Both the position numbers and the translations under genes were made by a program. The notes under the pieces are model-generated. The model had not been told where the DNA came from, searched no databases, and saw only the letters and a list, made by a program, of their open reading frames with translations. A DNA stretch of 5,721 nt from Anaerolineaceae bacterium (lineage in GTDB: Bacteria > Chloroflexota > Anaerolineae > 4572-78), in assembly GCA_024762375.1 (NCBI GenBank), contig JANTHQ010000150.1:1-5721 (forward strand). The letters run 5' to 3'. Shown here in pieces: positions 1 to 5,680 of the stretch (positions are counted from its first letter, which is position 1; every line of letters starts with the position of its first letter).

Positions 1-618
1 TTAACTAGTTTTGTGGAAGATGGATTACCCGCGTGGTACACCGATGGCTCGCTGGTATTCAGCACACGCCGCGAAGGTGACCGCGCACCCCGATTATACC
101 GTGCATATCAAACCGGTGGCGGTGGCGAGAGCCTCGGATTTTTGGGCGATTATGTGGACACATTGCCCGATGACCGGCTTGTGGTGCATGGTTGTACCGT
201 TTCTGGCGATTGCGGCTTGTGGGTGTTATCGCCAACTGCCGCCGATGGCAGCAAAATCGGCACCACCGGAGACATCGCTCCGGCAGCCAGCCCAACCGGC
301 GACAGAATAGCCGTGATGTCAATGGAACGAGACAATGTCGGCAACTGGGAAATCTGGACAATGGGCGTTGACGGTTCTAACCCGGTGCGCATCACCAACA
401 ATCCGGCCCAAGACGGCTTGCCCACATGGTCACCCGATGGGCGCAGCATTGCTTTTGTATCTGACCGAGGCGGCGTTTGGGCTGTTTGGGTGGCCAATGC
501 CGATGGCAGCAATGTCCGCAAATTGTTTGATATGCCTGCGCCCCCCGATGGAATTGTGCAATACGATGTCGATAATTCGCGTGGCTGGCTAGAAGAGCGC
601 ATCACATGGGCGCCATAA
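1..618 (+). CDS. C-terminal part of a PD40/TolB-like beta-propeller protein (5' end outside window)
   Basis: The reading frame is open from the first base to TAA at 616-618, giving 205 codons of a longer protein. An in-frame GTG at 13 has no ribosome site and cuts into a repeat, so the gene very probably starts upstream. The sequence consists of degenerate WD40-like (PD40) blades. The clearest are the AWYTDGSLVFSTRREG stretch near the left edge, SPTGDRIAV followed by WEIWTMGVDGSNPVRIT, and PTWSPDGRSIAFVSDRGG followed by VWVANADGSNVRKL. This 'W-SPDG--IAF-S-R-G---I---DG----LT' pattern is the hallmark of TolB-type six- or seven-bladed propellers, which usually serve as periplasmic or extracellular protein-interaction or sensor domains. 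The chain ends with a short tail (GWLEERITWAP) beyond the last blade. No signal peptide or catalytic domain can be judged because the N-terminus is missing; it could be the propeller of a larger kinase, peptidase or lipoprotein. The family call is firm, the specific role unknown. Confidence 0.85.
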   Translation, partial: LTSFVEDGLPAWYTDGSLVFSTRREGDRAPRLYRAYQTGGGGESLGFLGDYVDTLPDDRLVVHGCTVSGDCGLWVLSPTAADGSKIGTTGDIAPAASPTGDRIAVMSMERDNVGNWEIWTMGVDGSNPVRITNNPAQDGLPTWSPDGRSIAFVSDRGGVWAVWVANADGSNVRKLFDMPAPPDGIVQYDVDNSRGWLEERITWAP

Positions 619-650
619 AAAGCCATTTTTAACAAAATTCAGTTTATAGC

Positions 651-680
651 AAAGGCGGTTGGGATGCCAACCGCCTTTTT
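651..680 (+). terminator. Rho-independent terminator of the propeller gene
   Basis: A perfect 12-bp stem, AAAGGCGGTTGG (651-662) with CCAACCGCCTTT (667-678), closes on the tetraloop GATG and runs into five T residues (676-680). It lies 32 bases after the stop codon of the upstream gene and ahead of the next promoter, so it separates the two transcription units. On the opposite strand the stem is followed by only a few T residues, so the main direction is plus. Confidence 0.92.
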
Positions 681-692
681 CATCACTCATGT

Positions 693-721
693 TTTTTGGT
701 AATTGACGAACACGGTATAAT
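693..721 (+). promoter_or_regulatory. Probable promoter of the AI-2E family gene
   Basis: A perfect -10 hexamer TATAAT lies at 716-721, putting the start of transcription near 728 and giving a leader of about 26 bases. The matching -35 position (about 693-699) holds only T-rich sequence. A good TTGACG is present at 703-708 but is just 7 bp from the TATAAT, too close to be its partner; it could instead serve a weak -10 around 725-731. The -10 is preceded by CACGG, as at the promoter near 2511. The site is well placed, but the exact pairing of elements is uncertain. Confidence 0.5.
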
Positions 722-753
722 AAACTTAAACGATTCATCAATACTCAAAAATT

Positions 754-1836
754 ATGGAACACAATTCAGCTCGACAGCCAATTCAATATGCACTGGCAGG
801 ACTGCTCATCATCATCGCTGTTTGGCTCATCATAAAATTGCAGCCACTCATCAGCGCGCTGATAATCGCCGGGCTGATTGCATACATCCTTCATCCGCTG
901 GTTAATTTTCTCATTCGGCGCACAAAATTGAGCCACAACGGTGCGGTGACCATCGTCTACCTCATTTTTTTAATTTTGCTGATTGCCATTCCCGCAATTT
1001 TAACCCCGGTGGTCATCGCCCAAACCCGAGAATTCATACCGGATATCGAATTTTTAACCGAGCGGCTGAAAACATTAACCGGCACACCGCTAGTCATCGG
1101 CGGTTTTTCCATCCCACTCAATAACGTGTTCAGCGACTTGGAAGCATCCATCGCACAGACCGTTACCCAAATTGCCACCAACCTGGGGTTTGTGCTGGCA
1201 GATGTCTCCACCAACCTGTTGTGGGGATTGATTGCACTGGTGTCCGTCTATTATCTTCTGCGCGACAGCCACCGTCTGCACCGATGGTTACTATCGTACA
1301 TTCCGCAGCAGTACCACCCCCACACAAATCACTTGCTCCACGAAATTGATTTGATTTGGGGAAGTTTTTTGCGCGGGCAATTGCTGCTGATGCTGATTGT
1401 TGGGGTGTTTTCTTGGTTGGGAACCATGGCGGTCGGTATGCCGGCCGCGCTCATCATCGGTGTCATCGCGGGCGTGCTCGATATCATCCCATCATTGGGG
1501 CCAACACTGGCTGCACTCATCGCTGTGACCATTGCCCTGTTTGAAGGCTCAACATTTCTACCCGTTTCAAACTGGTTGTTCGCAATTATCGTGCTGGCGA
1601 TATTTTTAATCATCCAACAAGCGGAAAACATCTGGATTCGCCCGGCTTTGATGGGGCGACGATTGCGCCTTCATCCGGCAATCGTATTCGTCAGTGTTTT
1701 GACCAGTTTGGCACTCTTTGGTATTTTAGTGACTCTCATCATCGTGCCATTGCTTTCCACCGTGGGGATGGTCACCCGCTACCTGCGAGACCGCCAATGG
1801 GAAGCCGAAGGTTTTCTACCCCCGCAGACAGATTAA
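754..1836 (+). CDS. AI-2E family transporter (PF01594-type membrane permease)
   Basis: A 360-residue polytopic membrane protein, the usual length for this family, which includes TqsA, PerM, YdiK and YtvI. Hydrophobic segments fall at about residues 11-30, 31-54, 64-90, 150-169, 207-228, 229-260, 272-290 and 308-335, with a soluble stretch between about 91 and 145. The family signature GVLDIIPSLGP (240-250) sits in the re-entrant part of the second half. It is followed by the conserved NIWIRPALMGRRLRLHPAIV stretch (292-311) and LFG--V-LI-VP (321-332). Characterised members export autoinducer-2 or act as Na+(Li+)/H+ antiporters; the substrate here cannot be told from sequence. ATG 754 is chosen because it just precedes the first membrane segment; no Shine-Dalgarno sequence is visible before it. 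Its stop codon overlaps that of the convergent phosphoesterase gene by three bases, with no obvious terminator between. It appears to be monocistronic. Confidence 0.93.
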   Translation: MEHNSARQPIQYALAGLLIIIAVWLIIKLQPLISALIIAGLIAYILHPLVNFLIRRTKLSHNGAVTIVYLIFLILLIAIPAILTPVVIAQTREFIPDIEFLTERLKTLTGTPLVIGGFSIPLNNVFSDLEASIAQTVTQIATNLGFVLADVSTNLLWGLIALVSVYYLLRDSHRLHRWLLSYIPQQYHPHTNHLLHEIDLIWGSFLRGQLLLMLIVGVFSWLGTMAVGMPAALIIGVIAGVLDIIPSLGPTLAALIAVTIALFEGSTFLPVSNWLFAIIVLAIFLIIQQAENIWIRPALMGRRLRLHPAIVFVSVLTSLALFGILVTLIIVPLLSTVGMVTRYLRDRQWEAEGFLPPQTD

Positions 1837-2429
1837 CCCCCACTGCCGGGTGACAGCCAGACAATTTCCGTTTCGATTCTATCTTCCCAAAACCGCAAAA
1901 ATCCAACACTGGGACGCATTTTCACGGTTGGCGCAACGGCTCCGGGGTTGAAAAAGAGCGTTTTTCCCAACCGTTTTTCAAATGGTTTGTGGGTGTGCCC
2001 GAAAATAACCACATCGGCTTGGGGATACAACCGGTGCAAACGCTGCGAAATTCGGTGGTTGAAACGTTCGTTGGGATGAGCCAGCACGATTGACAGAAAA
2101 ATATCGGGAATTTTGAGCAACGCTCCCAAAACGCCCGGACGGTGTCCGTGAACCACCACCACTTTCCGCCCGGCGAGCGTCAGTGTCACCACCGGCGGCA
2201 AGTTTCGCCCCCCGAAACTGCCATCCGCCAAATGAAAGTTTCCGCGCACAGCATGTAACGGTGCAATAGCCCGCAACGGCGATAGAAACTCAAGGCGATC
2301 CACATCGCCGGCGTGCAAAATAATATCCACCCCGGCAAAAGTCTCAACGACCGCATGGGGAAGTGTTTTCATACGATATGGCAAATGGGTATCGGATAAT
2401 ACGCCTGCGACAACAATTGGTTTTTCCAT
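1833..2429 (-). CDS. YfcE/MJ0936-type metallophosphoesterase
   Basis: A 198-residue single-domain calcineurin-like phosphoesterase of normal length for the small YfcE group, which hydrolyses phosphodiester bonds using two bound divalent metals. The metal-ligand motifs are all in order: SDTH (residues 12-15), GDVD (41-44), RGN (62-64), HGH (94-96) and GHTH (144-147), followed by NPGAV (161-165), a typical closing motif. After GN the usual C/H-D/E pair is replaced by F-H, a mild deviation. The frame stays open a further 55 codons upstream to 2594, but that extension is not protein-like and covers the divergent promoter region. ATG 2429 gives the canonical N-terminus. No ribosome site precedes it, but a -10-like element lies exactly 7 bases upstream, so the message is probably leaderless. 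The protein looks cytosolic. The physiological substrate is unknown. Confidence 0.92.
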   Translation of the reverse strand: MEKPIVVAGVLSDTHLPYRMKTLPHAVVETFAGVDIILHAGDVDRLEFLSPLRAIAPLHAVRGNFHLADGSFGGRNLPPVVTLTLAGRKVVVVHGHRPGVLGALLKIPDIFLSIVLAHPNERFNHRISQRLHRLYPQADVVIFGHTHKPFEKRLGKTLFFNPGAVAPTVKMRPSVGFLRFWEDRIETEIVWLSPGSGG

Positions 2430-2436
2430 GCGGGGG

Positions 2437-2465
2437 ATAATAGCACTCCCGTCACTTACGGGCAA
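2437..2465 (-). promoter_or_regulatory. Promoter of the phosphoesterase gene, likely leaderless
   Basis: On the minus strand TTGCCC (2465-2460) is separated by 17 bp from TATTAT (2442-2437). Seven bases later comes the A of the ATG at 2429, the normal distance from a -10 element to the start of transcription, so transcription would begin at the start codon itself. A short inverted repeat CCCGT-N5-ACGGG (2448-2462) lies mostly in the spacer and touches the -35 hexamer. It could be a small operator but is too short to be sure. Confidence 0.5.
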
Positions 2466-2488
2466 AGCGACCGGATTCTTCTCGGCGT

Positions 2489-2516
2489 TTGACGTGCGGC
2501 GGGAGCACGGTACAAT
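2489..2516 (+). promoter_or_regulatory. Promoter of the transglutaminase gene
   Basis: TTGACG (2489-2494) is separated by 16 bp from TACAAT (2511-2516), a good sigma-70-type match. Transcription should start near 2523, leaving a leader of about 48 bases before ATG 2571. The -10 is preceded by CACGG, as at the promoter near 716. It is divergent from the phosphoesterase promoter, with start points roughly 95 bp apart, so one bound regulator could influence both. Confidence 0.65.
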
Positions 2517-2570
2517 TTCTATGCCACAAAAAAACTGCGGGATGCCACACCGCCCAAAGTGAGTGCGTGC

Positions 2571-4946
2571 ATGGCGAAGCGTATTTCTTTTCAAAAAAAT
2601 ATCATGCTGGTATTGCTGGTTGCCGCGCTGGTCTTCATTTTATCGTCAGCGGTGGCACATTCCGGCTGGACAGAAAAAGTCTATCTTGTCACATGGGTGG
2701 GATTGGGTGCAATCATCATCGGATTGATGTTGAGTCGAAGTTTATTACCCTCAGTCATTGCTCATATTTTCAGCATCATCATCGGTAGCGGCTGGTCGTT
2801 TTGGGTGGTCAGCCATATTGCCCCCGCCGGTTGGACATGGCATCAACGCTGGGAAAATTTGATTCAGCGCATCATCCAGTGGTATTTGGTTGCGGTGAAC
2901 GGCGGTGTAAGCTACGACAACGAGATGTTCGTGCTGGAAATGAGTCTCATTGTGTGGCTGGCAGGCTATGTTACCATTTGGACCGTTTTTCGCCACCGAC
3001 AAGTTTGGTCGGCACTTGTGCCGGGCGGCGTGATGGTGCTCATTATGTTCCATTATGCCCCGGCAAATTTAACTTTGTATGTGCTGACGTTTTTGGTTGT
3101 CGCGGTACTGCTGGTCATTCGTTTTAATTTGATGGAGCAAGAAGAACACTGGCGCGCCGCGCACGTTTTTTATCGCCCCGATGTCCGCTTCGATTTTTTC
3201 CGCGGTGGCGTACTATTTTCAATAGCCCTGCTGATAGCAGCGTGGCTCGCGCCAACGCTGTCGCCCACCCAAACCACCGAACTTTTTAGCAATTTCGACC
3301 GCGAATGGCGCACGGCGCAAACGCAATGGAATCGTCTGTTTGCCAATTTAAATTATAAGCCCGACCCGCTTTTGGGCGCAAACACATTCAGCCAAAATTT
3401 GGAACTGGGTGGCCCCCGAAATCTCACAGCCGAACCGGTGATGGTGGTGCAAGCATCCGCCGGGCGGTATTGGCGTGCCGCCGTGTACGACACATACGAT
3501 GGCCGGGGCTGGGCAAGCGAAGACACCGTCGAGTTGGCATTTGGTGCCAACAACCCGAATCTTTCGCTGCCCTTTTTTCGCGCACGAACCCCGATAACTC
3601 AAACTTACCAACTTTATCGCGATGGTGCAACGGTGCTATACGCGTTGAGCGACCCGGTGACACTCGATAGAAACGCCCACGGCAAAGCCAGCATCGTCAC
3701 TCCAGCCGAAATGCAAAATAGCCCGCTGAACTACTGGGCGGGCAAAAAAGAACCGTGGTATTTTGAAGTAACCTTCATCGAAAGTGACCGCCGATTGCGG
3801 GCAGAAGAACCATATCAGGTAGTTTCACTCCTCTCGGTGGCCACCAAAGAACAATTGCAAAACGACACAGCCCGCCCACCCGACTGGATAATTCAGCGCT
3901 ACACGCAACTTCCCGACGGTATCCCGCAGCGTGTGTTCGATTTGGCGAAAGAAATCACTGCCAACAAACCCACCGTTTACGATAAAGCATCGGCAATAGA
4001 AGCCTACTTGCGAACCAACATCACCTACAACGAAGCCATTCCGCTCCCCCCGGCAGACCGCGATAAAGTAGATTACATCCTTTTTGACCTGAAACAAGCC
4101 TATTGCGATTATTACGCCACATCAATGATTGTCATGCTGCGTTCTCTCGGTATCCCGGCCCGATTGGCCGCCGGATACGCCCGCGGGCAATTAGAAACGC
4201 TAGACGACCAGCGTATCGCATATATGGTACAAAATAAAGACGCCCACTCGTGGGTAGAGGTTTTCTTTCCCACGTATGGCTGGATAGAGTTTGAACCGAC
4301 CGCAGCCCAACCATCCATCGGCCGTCTCACCAATCAATCGCGAAACGGCGCCGGCGCGGCGAATACTCCACCGGAAGACACAGCACCCATCGACCGTGTG
4401 CGCGATGTGGAAGCCAACGATAGTTTGTCCGCCCCTACCCCGGAGCCACCGGCTTTCGCCCATTTGGCACTGCCGTTTTGGGGCGATATTACCATACCGG
4501 CACAAACGGTTCGCACCGTGGGGACAACCATCCAATGGCTGGTGGGCATCAGCATACTGTTTTTGGTGATTTTTTGGGTGTTAAAACGGTGGCAGTTAGT
4601 CGGCGATATCTCAACCGAACCCGACGCTGCAACCGGGCCAACCATCGGGGCGGTTTACGCAGCGATGCTCCGGTTGGCAAACTGGATGGGGATAAAAAAA
4701 CACCCCTGGCAAACGGTTTATGAGCACGCATCACAAATGGAGCGTGTCGTGCCGGAGGTGTCAGATGAAATTGAATTAATCAGCAAGGTATATGTGCAGC
4801 AAACATTCAGCCCCAAATATACCGACGATAGCGCATTAAAAACACAAATCACGCAAGCGTGGGAAAAAATCCGGCCGGTGCTTTTCCGCACTGTTTTCGA
4901 ACGCCGGAACCCATTAAAACGATGGCGGCTACCATTTAAATGGTAG
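2571..4946 (+). CDS. TgpA-like membrane transglutaminase/protease-like protein with DUF4129 tail
   Basis: A 791-residue protein from ATG 2571. An in-frame GTG at 2559 would add four residues; ATG is preferred because a weak AAGTGAG lies 8 bases ahead of it. Seven hydrophobic segments occupy about residues 11-30, 35-55, 57-80, 121-139, 147-162, 165-183 and 210-228. A large extracytoplasmic region follows, ending in a transglutaminase-like core (about 450-577). The core shows the catalytic cysteine in QAYCDYYATSMIVMLRSLGIPAR (Cys512), the histidine in DAHSWVEV (His559) and the third position in GWIEFEPT (Glu575, where many relatives have Asp). A linker rich in Pro, Asn and Thr leads to a last membrane helix (about 653-674) and a cytoplasmic DUF4129-like domain (about 692-780). 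This is the architecture of bacterial TgpA-type proteins, thought to act on cell-surface proteins or peptidoglycan peptides; the true reaction is unknown. The MoxR ATPase and DUF58 genes that usually accompany it are absent from its immediate neighbourhood. Confidence 0.93.
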   Translation: MAKRISFQKNIMLVLLVAALVFILSSAVAHSGWTEKVYLVTWVGLGAIIIGLMLSRSLLPSVIAHIFSIIIGSGWSFWVVSHIAPAGWTWHQRWENLIQRIIQWYLVAVNGGVSYDNEMFVLEMSLIVWLAGYVTIWTVFRHRQVWSALVPGGVMVLIMFHYAPANLTLYVLTFLVVAVLLVIRFNLMEQEEHWRAAHVFYRPDVRFDFFRGGVLFSIALLIAAWLAPTLSPTQTTELFSNFDREWRTAQTQWNRLFANLNYKPDPLLGANTFSQNLELGGPRNLTAEPVMVVQASAGRYWRAAVYDTYDGRGWASEDTVELAFGANNPNLSLPFFRARTPITQTYQLYRDGATVLYALSDPVTLDRNAHGKASIVTPAEMQNSPLNYWAGKKEPWYFEVTFIESDRRLRAEEPYQVVSLLSVATKEQLQNDTARPPDWIIQRYTQLPDGIPQRVFDLAKEITANKPTVYDKASAIEAYLRTNITYNEAIPLPPADRDKVDYILFDLKQAYCDYYATSMIVMLRSLGIPARLAAGYARGQLETLDDQRIAYMVQNKDAHSWVEVFFPTYGWIEFEPTAAQPSIGRLTNQSRNGAGAANTPPEDTAPIDRVRDVEANDSLSAPTPEPPAFAHLALPFWGDITIPAQTVRTVGTTIQWLVGISILFLVIFWVLKRWQLVGDISTEPDAATGPTIGAVYAAMLRLANWMGIKKHPWQTVYEHASQMERVVPEVSDEIELISKVYVQQTFSPKYTDDSALKTQITQAWEKIRPVLFRTVFERRNPLKRWRLPFKW

Positions 4947-4947
4947 C
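4928..4947. repeat. 20-bp perfect palindrome spanning both convergent stop codons
   Basis: GCTACCATTTAAATGGTAGC is its own reverse complement. It contains the TAG of the transglutaminase gene (4944-4946) and the TAA of the regulator gene (4936-4938, minus strand). As RNA from either strand it can fold as an 8-bp stem with a UUAA loop. Neither side has a proper U tract, so it is at best a weak bidirectional terminator or an mRNA 3'-end stabiliser. Confidence 0.7.
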
Positions 4948-5430
4948 ATCAATTTCATCCTGTGTATTTTTCACTGCCGAAAAATGAATGAATGTTTCGG
5001 TGGCCTGCACATTGGGCACTTCCTGCAAACGCGAAATGGTGTCCAGCAAATGCTCGTTATCTTTACATGAAAGTTCCGCCAGTAAATCAAAATTCCCGGT
5101 TCCGATAACCAAACTGACAACTTCTTTCATTTCGGAAATTTGTTGCGCCACATCGCGATGTTTGCCACCGGCCAAACGGATGCCAATGGATGCTTTGACA
5201 CGTTGCTCGGCTTTCAACGGATTCAATCGTGCCACAATGCGAATCACGCCGCTTTCAACCATGCGGTTGGTTCGGTCTCGCACAGTGCTGGGTGGCACAC
5301 CGATTTCATCAGCAATTTTTGAAAATGATTCGCGCCCGTTTTTTTGTAAAAACGCAATAATTTTTTGGTCGATTGTATCCAAATCGTACAGACCATAAAT
5401 TGTGCGTTTCATATCGGCTTTGAATATCAT
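4936..5430 (-). CDS. Lrp/AsnC family transcriptional regulator
   Basis: A 164-residue protein of standard family length. The N-terminal part is an AsnC-type winged helix-turn-helix: LDTIDQKIIAFLQKNGR (17-33), the helix-turn-helix FSKIADEIGVPPSTVRDRTNRMVESGVI (36-63) and the wing leading into RLNP (68-71). The C-terminal part (about 77-150) is a RAM effector-binding and oligomerisation domain with its signature IGTGNFDLLAEL (109-120). Such proteins form dimers to octamers and sense amino acids or related small molecules; the effector is unknown here. ATG 5430 is chosen because AAGGA (5444-5440) lies 9 bases upstream. An internal ATG at 5412 has no such site. It has its own promoter, and an inverted repeat there suggests autoregulation, common in this family. 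Its 3' end overlaps the convergent transglutaminase gene by 11 bp. Confidence 0.95.
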   Translation of the reverse strand: MIFKADMKRTIYGLYDLDTIDQKIIAFLQKNGRESFSKIADEIGVPPSTVRDRTNRMVESGVIRIVARLNPLKAEQRVKASIGIRLAGGKHRDVAQQISEMKEVVSLVIGTGNFDLLAELSCKDNEHLLDTISRLQEVPNVQATETFIHFSAVKNTQDEIDATI

Positions 5431-5443
5431 GTCATTTTTTCCT

Positions 5444-5477
5444 TTTCAGCGATACACACAATGATATTACGCTGAAA
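5444..5477. promoter_or_regulatory. Inverted repeat around the regulator's -10 and start point; possible operator
   Basis: TTTCAGCG (5444-5451) and CGCTGAAA (5470-5477) form a perfect 8-bp inverted repeat with an 18-bp AT-rich spacer, the arm centres being 26 bp apart. One arm lies just upstream of the -10 hexamer and the other in the early transcribed region, touching the ribosome site. Because the upstream arm is outside the transcript, this cannot be an mRNA hairpin and is better explained as a protein-binding site. The adjacent Lrp/AsnC protein is the obvious candidate, by inference. Confidence 0.5.
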
Positions 5478-5492
5478 TAGCGGATTTGTCAA
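5464..5492 (-). promoter_or_regulatory. Promoter of the Lrp/AsnC gene
   Basis: On the minus strand a perfect -35 TTGACA (5492-5487) is followed after exactly 17 bp by TAATAT (5469-5464), a four-of-six match to the -10 consensus. Transcription would start near 5457, giving a leader of about 27 bases that contains the AAGGA ribosome site. Confidence 0.7.
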
Positions 5493-5556
5493 CCACTATT
5501 CGCCGTTTTTTAATTAGTCATGGGTACACGGTACTATCCACATTGCTGCTGTTCGC

Positions 5557-5594
5557 AAAAAACAAGAAGCGCCCCGACGAACATCGGGGCGCTT
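5557..5594 (-). terminator. Rho-independent terminator (minus strand) of the candidate small RNA
   Basis: A perfect 11-bp stem pairs 5594-5584 (AAGCGCCCCGA) with 5577-5567 (TCGGGGCGCTT) around a 6-base loop. Three more pairs can form outside a one-base bulge, leading via G into TTTTTT (5562-5557). On the plus strand the stem is followed by GCTTAAGGAGG with no T run, so termination is directional towards the minus strand. Confidence 0.85.
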
Positions 5595-5645
5595 GCTTAA
5601 GGAGGGGAGGCAAACAACAACAAGAAAGGAGAAAGCTATTGTTTG
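5557..5645 (-). ncRNA. Candidate small regulatory RNA, about 89 nt, with anti-Shine-Dalgarno segments
   Basis: A perfect-consensus promoter directly upstream and an intrinsic terminator at the 3' end define a short minus-strand transcript of about 89 nt without a convincing ORF. The 5' end CAAACAA (5645-5639) can pair with UUGUUUG (5617-5611), exposing a 21-nt loop that contains UUUCUCCUUUCUU. Then comes an apparently single-stranded CCUCCCCUCCUUAAGC (5610-5595), which includes CCUCCUU, the anti-Shine-Dalgarno core of 16S rRNA, followed by the terminator hairpin. Promoter, C/U-rich seed and terminator is the plan of known sRNAs that block ribosome sites, such as staphylococcal RsaE. The alternative is an attenuated long leader for the regulator gene. 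Against that, the region upstream of the terminator is poor in G and offers nothing to pair with the C-rich stem arm as an antiterminator. No known RNA family is recognised. Confidence 0.55.
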
Positions 5646-5651
5646 TGAAAC

Positions 5652-5680
5652 ATTATACAATCATTTTTCCTCTTTGTCAA
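5652..5680 (-). promoter_or_regulatory. Perfect-consensus sigma-70 promoter of the candidate small RNA
   Basis: TTGACA (5680-5675), 17-bp spacer, TATAAT (5657-5652) on the minus strand: both hexamers match the consensus at all positions with the ideal spacing. It is the strongest-looking promoter in the window. The start point is expected near 5645. No gene starts closely downstream, only the short transcript and its terminator. Confidence 0.82.

Noticed and set aside
93..103. CACGGTATAAT on the minus strand as a promoter
   Set aside because: It is inside the propeller coding region, with no -35 hexamer at the right distance and no gene downstream on that strand.
2430..2594. 55-codon N-terminal extension of the phosphoesterase frame
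   Set aside because: The extension is Cys/Arg-rich with no family match, covers the divergent promoters and even overlaps the transglutaminase start. The conserved domain begins right after ATG 2429.
4334..4645. Minus-strand and alternate-frame ORFs inside the transglutaminase gene
   Set aside because: They are shadows of a clearly coding frame and have no domains or ribosome sites of their own.
5557..5645. Riboswitch or attenuator leader for the Lrp/AsnC gene
   Set aside because: There is no antiterminator able to pair with the C-rich stem arm, no known aptamer pattern, and the gene has its own good promoter downstream of the terminator. Not fully excluded.
5598..5647. Strong ribosome-site-like TAAGGAGG on the plus strand with possible TTG/GTG starts downstream
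   Set aside because: The nearest start codons are more than 30 bases away and open a frame of only about 17 codons. The motif is better read as the complement of a C-rich RNA segment.
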